DNA of 40,244 bases from Bacteroidota bacterium. Its GTDB lineage: Bacteria; Bacteroidota; Bacteroidia; Bacteroidales; Prolixibacteraceae. Location of the stretch: positions 1-40,244 of the forward strand of contig JAUXUF010000135.1 of NCBI GenBank assembly GCA_030684645.1, read 5' to 3'. Of the stretch, positions 33,997 through 40,244 are shown one piece after another; positions within the stretch are counted from its first letter, which is position 1, and each line of letters opens with the position of its first letter. Under the pieces are notes generated by a model, which searched no databases, had not been told where the DNA came from, and saw nothing but the letters and a program-made list of their open reading frames with translations. The translations under genes were made by a program, and so were the position numbers.

Positions 33997-34329
33997 TTAA
34001 CTCCTTACATGATGAGGCATATCCATCGGTATTTCAAACGAAATCTCCACAACACCCCTGAATTCACCATTTTCCATCCAGGGAGTTTGGTGGATCATTT
34101 TGTGAATTCCTTTTTTTTCGATCGTATATGAATTTGGAACTGGCTCTGCAAGCATTTTTTTCAGCAAGGTCCGGGCTGGTTCAGGATGACAATCAATCAG
34201 GCTTTTTCCCACTAAATCGCCATCGTCGTTTTTTGCAAACTGTTCTTTCGAACGTTCATTCATATATACAACAATACCTTCGCAGTCGCATACCGTGACT
34301 GAACCTAGAAATTCATTCGTCCAGTTCAT
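33997..34329 (-). CDS. Single PAS-domain protein
   Basis: A 110-residue cytoplasmic protein made of one PAS domain and nothing else. Features are VTVCDCEGIVVYMNERSKEQ (PAS core strand and helix), the loop LVGKSLIDCHPEPA and the ending GVVEISFEIP, with the conserved Cys-His pair also known from PAS domains in DUF438-like proteins. No output domain is attached, so it must act by binding another protein or a small ligand. It begins four bases before the stop of the upstream gene at 34334 and may be transcribed with it. Confidence 0.8.
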   Translation of the reverse strand: MNWTNEFLGSVTVCDCEGIVVYMNERSKEQFAKNDDGDLVGKSLIDCHPEPARTLLKKMLAEPVPNSYTIEKKGIHKMIHQTPWMENGEFRGVVEISFEIPMDMPHHVRS

Positions 34330-34333
34330 TCAG

Positions 34334-35770
34334 CTAAGCTTTAGAAGGTTGGTAAAAGCGAACCCAGTCTATTTCGAACCGGTGAGGCAGACTTCCTGTT
34401 GGCTCGGCAACCACGATGGATGCAGCATTCAGGTGCATTTTAAATGCAGGTATGTTGTGGTTCAAAGCAAATATTTCGCGTTCATTGATTTTCCAAACCA
34501 TTGAATGGGCTGTCCATTCGAGCCTGAAAATATAGAATTCGCCTTTTTTCAGTCCGGAGATACTTTCCGATTCAGCATGAATTCCATGATCAGCTTTGGA
34601 GAGAAAACCCAACCGGTTTTTCACGCCCATCTCCAACAGATTAACCTGAGGTGAACTTGCTTCGCCAAGCAAATAAATGGCATCAACCAAATTTCGAGCG
34701 GGGTCATATTTTACTTTAGCTTCCAGAATGCCGTGTTTCCACCATTCAGCGCCTGCAGTCGATACAATGCCTGAAGTATAATCGAATTCACTTTCCACGA
34801 AACCGAACGGAATCTGCCATTGCATTCCTTTTGCCTTTTCCTTACGGACTTCAATTTTCAGCGATTTCCCGTCAGCCAACACATTTTTCCCTTCAGTAAA
34901 AGCCTGTAAATCTCCTGCCTGCGAAAAATTCTTGCCCAATGCCTGACTGGCTCCATGCGATTGAGTCATCCATTTTTGCGGATCAAGCTTTCCCGATTCA
35001 AAACAATCTTCAAAAACCAATGCCCATTTCCTGAAAAAATCAAAAGCAGAGGAATTTTTATATTTCAGGTAATTAACAAGTTGAGGCAACTGACGCAATT
35101 CAGCAAGCCTTTTCTCCTTTGCTGCCTCATCCGTTTTTTCCCATTTCTGCTTGTCTTCAAGGTAGATAACTCTTGCTTTAAAGTCAACAGAAGCGGTAAT
35201 TTTTTGAAGTTCTTCCAGGCGTTTCCGTTCAGGGGAATCCTTCATTAGTTCATAATTTAATAACGCAGTTGATTTCCTGAATCGTTTAAAAAATTGAATA
35301 TCTACTGATTTCTTTACCGTTTGAAATTCGACATATGCAGCATATTCTTGTGATCCTTTGCCTTTCTTCTTTATTGCAGCATACGAATGCATTTCAACAG
35401 CCGCTTTAAGTTCCTTGTAATGTACCAATTCTTCAGAGCCTGAAATCTCTTCAAAGCGTTTTAACTCCTCCGATTTTTCAATCGCATAATATTTCTTCAA
35501 CCGGCTGTTTCTTTCCAGCTTTTTCAGTTCTTTCAACTGTGCTTCTTCCTTGCTTCCTTTCAACGAAAGTTGTCGAAGTTCTGACTTCTTCTGCTTAAAA
35601 GTGGCAGAATTGACCAACAATTCAAGTTCATGGTATTCATTCAGTTCTGAAGACTTCTCAAACTTGCAGAACAGGAGGTAGTCAGCCAGCAAGGCTTGAT
35701 GTGCAGCTTCAATTTTTGAGGTTGATTTGATCAATCCGAAAGTGCTGGCAAGAAATAATTTAAACGACAT
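34334..35770 (-). CDS. Helical-repeat protein with degenerate GH16-like C-terminal domain
   Basis: A 478-residue protein with two parts. Residues 20-245 are helical and charged, with a recurring pattern of Ser, then Leu, Tyr/Phe and Leu three residues apart: SSELNEYHEL (40-49), SEELKRFEEI (100-109), SEELVHYKEL (112-121), GSQEYAAYVEF (139-149), STALLNYELM (167-176). Residues 250-475 resemble a GH16/laminarinase-type jelly roll (FEDCFESGKLDPQKWM, GILEAKVKYD, FRLEWT, FEIDWVRFYQ). The GH16 catalytic motif ExDxxE reads QVNLLE (375-380), so the nucleophile Glu and the Asp are gone and only E380 remains. No signal peptide is seen. It is probably a binding protein, not a glucanase. ATG 35770 was chosen. 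Confidence 0.72.
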   Translation of the reverse strand: MSFKLFLASTFGLIKSTSKIEAAHQALLADYLLFCKFEKSSELNEYHELELLVNSATFKQKKSELRQLSLKGSKEEAQLKELKKLERNSRLKKYYAIEKSEELKRFEEISGSEELVHYKELKAAVEMHSYAAIKKKGKGSQEYAAYVEFQTVKKSVDIQFFKRFRKSTALLNYELMKDSPERKRLEELQKITASVDFKARVIYLEDKQKWEKTDEAAKEKRLAELRQLPQLVNYLKYKNSSAFDFFRKWALVFEDCFESGKLDPQKWMTQSHGASQALGKNFSQAGDLQAFTEGKNVLADGKSLKIEVRKEKAKGMQWQIPFGFVESEFDYTSGIVSTAGAEWWKHGILEAKVKYDPARNLVDAIYLLGEASSPQVNLLEMGVKNRLGFLSKADHGIHAESESISGLKKGEFYIFRLEWTAHSMVWKINEREIFALNHNIPAFKMHLNAASIVVAEPTGSLPHRFEIDWVRFYQPSKA

Positions 35771-35902
35771 AATCGGTTCTTTTTTGGTCTGAAATTCGAG
35801 GTTTAAAAATAGTAAATAAAACAATCATCACTACTTTTTTCGCGCTTCGGTTGAAAAACGTTAAATTCACCTCATTATTTTAACTAAATAAAATTTTCTC
35901 TG

Positions 35903-37033
35903 ATGAAGAACTTTGGAAAGCTCATTCTAACCCTGGTTTTTGCGATTTTACTGAATGTTGGTTATGCCCAGAATTTTCTGGAAACTGAACTTAAGCAGAA
36001 TAAAACCTATATCTTACTCGCCCATCCAACCGTTCAAAATCTCGAGACCATTCAGTTCATGCTGAAAAACAATATCCTGCAGCTATCTGATGTTGAATTT
36101 GTGGGTGTTTATTCCTCCGCCGAAAAATACGATTACAGCCGTTCCGCCACGTTGATCAAAAAGCCCGAAATGAATAAATTTCATCTGCAAAAAGTAAACG
36201 GTGAAGAAAGCGCAAACCAAACCTACCGTTTAAACGATTGGACGATAACATTTAAAAGTCTATTCGATCATTCGGTTGGCATTTTCTTTTTTGGTGGCCC
36301 CGATATTCAGACTGAAATCTACGGACAAAAAAATCTTTATTCCGAAGTGACCGATCCGAACAGGCACCTGTTTGAAGTGAGTTTCCTGTTTCACCTGCTG
36401 GGAGGCAAACAAAACGATGCATTTGTTCCTTTCCTGAAAGAAAAGCCAGCTTATTTTGTAACCGGATTTTGTTTGGGATTACAAAGTATGAATGTTGCCA
36501 CAGGAGGAACATTAACACAGGATATCCCGGCTCAAACCTATCAAAAGATGAATGCCGGAGAAACCCTGAAACTAAAGAAAGACCAGCTCCACCGTAATTA
36601 CTGGCAGGAAATTTCAAAAGATTCACTTTTGATGGGCATCAATTTTCATCCGATTCAATATACAGCCAACCCATTTTTTCTAAAAAGGGTAAAGGCAAAA
36701 AAAGTCACAAATCCATTGGTTCTAAGCAGTCATCATCAGTCGATTGACGAACTTGGCAAAAACCTGGTAGTTACCGCAACGTCTATGGATGGACTCGTCA
36801 TTGAAGGAATCCAGCACCGACTTTACCCGAATGTATTTGCCGTACAGTTTCATCCTGAAGTTCCTGCCCTTTATAAAGAAGGTAAAAAGCTAAAATTTGC
36901 CCCGGAAGATACCCCAAAATCGTATTACGAAATTCTTTCTACAGCAGATCGTGAATTCCAATTGAAATATTGGTTAACCATCTCAAAGGCCATTAAATCT
37001 TCCATCAGGTTGCAGAAAATAAAAACGAATTAA
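35903..37033 (+). CDS. Exported class I glutamine amidotransferase-like protein (peptidase C26/PuuD-like)
   Basis: A 376-residue protein with a clear signal peptide (1-22, MKNFGKLILTLVFAILL to YAQ). The rest matches the class I glutamine amidotransferase fold of gamma-glutamyl hydrolases: FFFGGPDIQTE, the nucleophile elbow TGFCLGLQSMN (C190), SSHHQSID (275-282) and the His-Glu pair in AVQFHPEVP (H317, E319), so the triad is complete. C26 proteins such as PuuD cleave gamma-glutamyl bonds and are normally cytoplasmic; export here suggests action on an extracytoplasmic gamma-glutamyl compound or peptide. It has no partner gene nearby and is divergent from the GH16-like gene. Confidence 0.82.
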   Translation: MKNFGKLILTLVFAILLNVGYAQNFLETELKQNKTYILLAHPTVQNLETIQFMLKNNILQLSDVEFVGVYSSAEKYDYSRSATLIKKPEMNKFHLQKVNGEESANQTYRLNDWTITFKSLFDHSVGIFFFGGPDIQTEIYGQKNLYSEVTDPNRHLFEVSFLFHLLGGKQNDAFVPFLKEKPAYFVTGFCLGLQSMNVATGGTLTQDIPAQTYQKMNAGETLKLKKDQLHRNYWQEISKDSLLMGINFHPIQYTANPFFLKRVKAKKVTNPLVLSSHHQSIDELGKNLVVTATSMDGLVIEGIQHRLYPNVFAVQFHPEVPALYKEGKKLKFAPEDTPKSYYEILSTADREFQLKYWLTISKAIKSSIRLQKIKTN

Positions 37034-37091
37034 TTCGACAATTTAACGATTTGAAGATTGATATTACGCTGAAAAGCTTTAAAACAAAATA

Positions 37092-37345
37092 TGCCACGAA
37101 GTCACGAAAGCACCAAGTTTCACTAAGAATCTGTTTAAAAATTTCCCGTGGGGAAAATCGGTCGGTAGAAATGCGGATTATTTTATCCCAGCATTGTCCC
37201 GTATGGGACAAAAGACATGTATATTTTCCTTCTTTCTACCGACCTCTGGTTCCTAACGGAACCTAAAATTAAAATTTAAACAGTCTAAGTATTTTTATCA
37301 GTGCATTCTCTTCGTGAAACTTTGAGTCTTTGAACCTTTGTGGCA
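37092..37345. repeat. Nested palindromic element, 254 bp, before prfC
   Basis: Three layers of inverted repeats enclose each other: outer imperfect arms (37092-37129 with 37309-37345, TGCCACGAAG type), CTGTTTAAA (37131-37139) with TTTAAACAG (37275-37283), and the perfect 12-bp GGTCGGTAGAAA (37160-37171) with TTTCTACCGACC (37233-37244). Mini-hairpins lie inside: TTTCCC-GTG-GGGAAA (37142-37156), GTCCC-GTAT-GGGAC (37196-37209) and GGTTCC-TAAC-GGAACC (37248-37263). It shows no coding character. It looks like a non-autonomous mobile palindrome. Confidence 0.75.
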
Positions 37346-37462
37346 AAGAAAACTACTCTTTTTTTCAAAACTGAATTCTTTCGTTTTTGCCTGAAGATTG
37401 CAGCTTTTTCAATCCTTCAGTCATTCAATACTTCGATCCTTCAATTCGTATCAGAAATGTTC

Positions 37463-37470
37463 TATTTTTG
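37463..37470 (+). promoter_or_regulatory. -7 element upstream of prfC
   Basis: TATTTTTG fits TAnnTTTG and lies 20 bases before the prfC ATG, giving a very short leader. No clear -33 is visible. Confidence 0.5.
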
Positions 37471-37490
37471 CAGCTTCAAAAAATGGATCG

Positions 37491-39065
37491 ATGAGTAACC
37501 AGACAGAAATACGAAGAAGAAGAACTTTTGCCATTGTGAGCCATCCCGATGCGGGAAAAACAACCCTGACCGAAAAGCTGTTGCTATTCGGTGGCGCTAT
37601 CCACGTTGCCGGCGCTGTAAAAAGCAATAAAATAAAGAAAGGTGCAACTTCCGATTTCATGGAAATTGAGCGCCAACGCGGTATTTCGGTTGCCACATCG
37701 GTAATGGGTTTCGAATATGACGGTTACAAGGTCAATATTCTGGATACTCCCGGTCACCAGGACTTTCAGGAAGATACATTCCGCACGCTGACGGCAGTTG
37801 ACAGCGTAATTATCGTCATTGACGCTGCCAAAGGAGTTGAGCCGCAAACCGAAAAACTAATGAATGTTTGCCGGATGCGTAAAACTCCGGTCATTGTATT
37901 CATCAACAAGCTCGACCGACCAACCCAGGATACTTTCGAATTGCTCGACGACATCGAACGGCAATTACAAATCAGCATCAATCCTTTGAGCTGGCCAATC
38001 AACAATGGTCCGGAGTTTAAAGGAGTTTACAACATCTTTAATAAAAGTCTGAACCTGTTTAAAGCCAACGTTCAGGATATTGAGACAGGCATTTCGTTTG
38101 ACGATCTCAACAGTTCGGAACTCGAAAAACATATTGGGAACGATGCCAGAAAGCTTCGCGAGGATCTGGAACTGGTATATGGCGTTTTTCCTCCCTTCGA
38201 CCACGACGAATATCTGGCCGGAAACCTTGCTCCTGTTTTTTTCGGAAGCGCTCTCTATAATTTTGGAATTCAGGAGTTGTTGGATGCCTTTGTTAAAATC
38301 GCGCCCTGGCCACGTTCGGTTCAAACCGAAGAACGGTTAATCGATCCGGAAGATGATAAATTCAGTGGCTTTGTATTTAAAATCCATGCCAACATCGATC
38401 CCAATCACCGCAGCCGCATCGCTTTCGTAAAAGTTTGCTCCGGAAAATTTATCCGAAATAGCATGTACAAGCAGGTCCGGACAGGCAAAACGTTCCGGAT
38501 ATCAAGCCCAACCGCATTTATGGCTTCTCAGAAAGAGATTATCGAAGATGCTTATCCGGGAGATATCGTGGGTTTTCCTGACAACGGTTCATTTATTATT
38601 GGCGATACCATAAGCGAAGGTGAGGATATTCATTTTAAAGGACTACCAAGCTTCTCGCCTGAATTGTTTAAGTTCGTTGAGAATGCTGATCCGATGAAAA
38701 CCAAGCAATTAAACAAAGGAGTCGATCAGTTGATGGACGAAGGTGTAGCGCAGTTGTTTACCAGCCAGTTTAATGGCCGGAAAATCATCGGAACTGTCGG
38801 GCAGCTTCAATTCGAAGTAATTCAATACCGTCTGGAGCATGAATACAATGCCAAATGCCGTTTCGAGCCCATGCAGATGTACAAAGCCTGTTGGATTCAA
38901 AGTGACAATCCTAAATCGTTAGCCGAATTTAAAAACCGCAAACATCAGAAAATGGCAACCGATAAACGTGGCCGCGATGTGTTTATGGCCGATTCGCAGT
39001 TCATCCTGGACATGGCCCAAAGTGAATTTAAAGATATCCGGTTCCATTTTACTTCCGAATTCTAA
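37491..39065 (+). CDS. prfC: Peptide chain release factor 3
   Basis: A 524-residue translational GTPase of normal RF3 length. RF3 removes RF1 and RF2 from the ribosome after peptide release. GTPase motifs are G1 [12 protein letters not shown] (about 18-29), the switch region [15 protein letters not shown] typical of RF3, G3 [12 protein letters not shown] and G4 [10 protein letters not shown]. The C-terminal part contains the RF3 domain with [19 protein letters not shown]. The ATG at 37491 starts [17 protein letters not shown]; an upstream alternative start lies before the promoter and was rejected. Confidence 0.96.
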   Translation: MSNQTEIRRRRTFAIVSHPDAGKTTLTEKLLLFGGAIHVAGAVKSNKIKKGATSDFMEIERQRGISVATSVMGFEYDGYKVNILDTPGHQDFQEDTFRTLTAVDSVIIVIDAAKGVEPQTEKLMNVCRMRKTPVIVFINKLDRPTQDTFELLDDIERQLQISINPLSWPINNGPEFKGVYNIFNKSLNLFKANVQDIETGISFDDLNSSELEKHIGNDARKLREDLELVYGVFPPFDHDEYLAGNLAPVFFGSALYNFGIQELLDAFVKIAPWPRSVQTEERLIDPEDDKFSGFVFKIHANIDPNHRSRIAFVKVCSGKFIRNSMYKQVRTGKTFRISSPTAFMASQKEIIEDAYPGDIVGFPDNGSFIIGDTISEGEDIHFKGLPSFSPELFKFVENADPMKTKQLNKGVDQLMDEGVAQLFTSQFNGRKIIGTVGQLQFEVIQYRLEHEYNAKCRFEPMQMYKACWIQSDNPKSLAEFKNRKHQKMATDKRGRDVFMADSQFILDMAQSEFKDIRFHFTSEF

Positions 39066-39163
39066 GGCAAAAGTAAAAAGGTAAAGGTAAAAAGTAGGGA
39101 AACACTCTCCAAAGCCACTTTTTACTTTTGCCTTTTGCCTTTATACTTTGTACTTTTGCCCAA
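39065..39163. repeat. Imperfect inverted repeat after prfC
   Basis: Left arm GGCAAAAGTAAAAAGG and further AAAGGTAAAAAGT (39066-39095) face a right arm of ACTTTTTACTTTTGCC (39117-39132) and repeats of TTTTGCC up to 39160. The left arm can pair with more than one right copy. It could end prfC transcription, but it also resembles scattered repeats of this type in Bacteroidota. The promoter of the next gene lies within the right arm. Confidence 0.5.
39127..39158 (+). promoter_or_regulatory. Promoter of the DUF5698 gene
   Basis: TTTG (39127-39130), exactly 20 bases, then TACTTTTG (39151-39158): the best match to the Bacteroidota consensus in this window. The ATG follows 17 bases later. It is built from repeat sequence. 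Confidence 0.6.
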
Positions 39164-39175
39164 AAATATTGCGTT

Positions 39176-39742
39176 ATGGATTTTTACCATGGTGATCTGT
39201 TCACATATTTAGTACTTCCATTGTTGATCTTCTTTGCGAGGATATCTGATGTTACAATCGGAACCGTCCGGATTGTAATGGTCGCAAAAGGACAAAAAAG
39301 CATTGCCCCTCTCTTAGGTTTTTTCGAAGTTTTGATCTGGTTGTTAGCTATTAGTAAGATTATTGAGAACCTCGACAACTGGGTTTGTTACATCGCATAC
39401 GGCGCCGGATTTGCTACCGGAAATTATATTGGAATGATCATAGAAGAAAAACTGGCCGTTGGTATTGTTCAGCTTCAAATCATTACCCGGGCCGACGCGC
39501 ACAAACTGATTGAAAAGTTAAAAACCGACGGCTACGGAATTACCCATCAGGAAGCGCATGGGGCAACCGAGGAAGTTTCGATTATCTATTCCATTGTTAA
39601 ACGAACCGATTTACCTCATGTAATAGAAATTATCCGCACCTATAATCCCAATGCTTTTTATTCAATTGCTGATGTCAAATTCGTCAACAAAGGGCTGTAC
39701 TCTTCCATAAATCCCATGGAGCGCTGGCGAAAGGGTAAATGA
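39176..39742 (+). CDS. DUF2179/DUF5698 membrane protein (UPF0316 type)
   Basis: A 188-residue protein with an N-terminal membrane part of three helices (about 8-28, 45-62, 70-92; motif LIFFARISDVTIGTVRIV) and a cytoplasmic C-terminal DUF2179 ligand-type domain (about 105-175; IITRADAHKLIEKLKTDGYG, then VIEIIRTYNPNAFYSIADV). The family is conserved in many bacteria without a fixed function. The C-terminal fold is shared with transporters and regulators of the YitT type, so it may sense a ligand. The start at ATG 39176 follows its promoter closely; an upstream frame to 39128 is repeat sequence. Confidence 0.87.
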   Translation: MDFYHGDLFTYLVLPLLIFFARISDVTIGTVRIVMVAKGQKSIAPLLGFFEVLIWLLAISKIIENLDNWVCYIAYGAGFATGNYIGMIIEEKLAVGIVQLQIITRADAHKLIEKLKTDGYGITHQEAHGATEEVSIIYSIVKRTDLPHVIEIIRTYNPNAFYSIADVKFVNKGLYSSINPMERWRKGK

Positions 39743-40244
39743 GGCGAAGTAACAGGCAGAAACACTGTAAAAATGAAGTCTTTACAATCTCGTATGTTCT
39801 GCAGTATTATTCATAAAACTAGGTGATAATATCTAAATAAAAGTATCTTTGATTAGTGATAAACCAGAGAAATACATAAAATTTCGTTATCACTCCTTTC
39901 CTGTTTTGCGATTTGGTAGTTCAATTTATGCGGAAAAGAACCTGTCAGGCTGAATGTCTGCAAGGATTTAAGTAAAAGAATGTTTTACTTAAATAGTAAT
40001 TTAACCTATGAACTGGTGAATCTACTATTTTAGGGAAGACTTATAACATAAATATCTATGAAGGGAGGTTATGAATACACCACAAATAACAAATGAGTCT
40101 TACACAATGGTTCGGTAAATTTTAATATAAATATTTGAATATCAATAAAATAAGCGAAAAATAAGTATAAAATAATTTGTTTAAGACCTTAAAAATCAGT
40201 AATTTAAAAGATTATTCCGTAATTTTTTATTTATGATTCCTAAG
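39743..40244. other. 500-base AT-rich intergenic region with hairpins, no gene recognised
   Basis: No coding frame longer than a dozen or so codons is convincing here. Two structures stand out: a perfect 12-bp hairpin ATTTAAGTAAAA, GAATG, TTTTACTTAAAT (39966-39994), not followed by a T run, and an inverted repeat GTGATAA (39856-39862) with TTATCAC (39887-39893). The last 150 bases are very AT-rich, as in promoter regions of this phylum, and probably lead to a gene beyond the window. Confidence 0.5.

Noticed and set aside
40059-40097. Tiny frame MKGGYEYTTNNK and an overlapping short frame from 40071
   Set aside because: A GGGAGG stretch looks like a ribosome site, but Bacteroidota rarely use one and frames of 12-16 codons are expected by chance.

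Overview
The window is a chromosomal segment of a Bacteroidota bacterium, most likely an environmental member of the Bacteroidales/Marinilabiliales (inference). The signs are: Bacteroidota-type promoters (TAnnTTTG at -7), almost no Shine-Dalgarno sites, DUF5686/CarboxypepD_reg and patatin-Omp85 outer-membrane proteins, PpnP, an internal-Cys ferrochelatase, and the G-run and short-hairpin repeats common between genes in this phylum. Most of it is housekeeping. No tRNA, rRNA, CRISPR array, prophage or complete insertion sequence was recognised.

Layout. 1-5248: the distal end of a complex I operon (nuoL 3' part, nuoM, nuoN, a small unknown gene), closed by a strong terminator; palindromic repeats have invaded both the nuoL-nuoM and nuoM-nuoN gaps. 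5588-9080: a polyprenyl-phosphate sugar-1-phosphate transferase, converging with rny and with a coiled-coil/zapA cell-division pair. 9448-14643: M23 peptidase and anmK (4-bp overlap, wall turnover and recycling), a Cys/Met-metabolism PLP enzyme, and fabD. 14741-18558: an accessory patch with two full DUF4143-type AAA ATPases, a third reduced to its C-terminal end, two truncated LytTR regulator tails and a frameshifted two-component propeller remnant. 18556-22931: Nudix hydrolase, NlpC/P60 peptidase, a PgpH-type HD phosphodiesterase (probably c-di-AMP) and a small membrane protein. 23170-27376: serA-like dehydrogenase, transketolase and a divergent-promoter GntR/FCD regulator. 27566-31244: patatin-Omp85 protein, ppnP, hemH. 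31312-37033: DUF5686 protein, lone PAS protein, a helical-repeat protein with a degenerate GH16-like domain, and an exported glutamine-amidotransferase-like protein. 37491-39742: prfC and a DUF5698/DUF2179 membrane protein. 39743-40244 shows no gene.

Functional links. Three genes concern the cell wall (M23, anmK, NlpC/P60), and the GT4 enzyme starts polyprenyl-linked glycans. RNase Y and PgpH are both membrane-anchored HD enzymes acting on RNA or nucleotide signals. The most unusual parts are the ATPase/LytTR graveyard, where the same junction (LytTR tail facing an ATPase promoter) occurs twice; a family of 5-8 bp stem, 2-5 nt loop hairpins in five intergenic regions, including a nested 254-bp palindromic element before prfC; and the inactivated-looking GH16 fusion protein.
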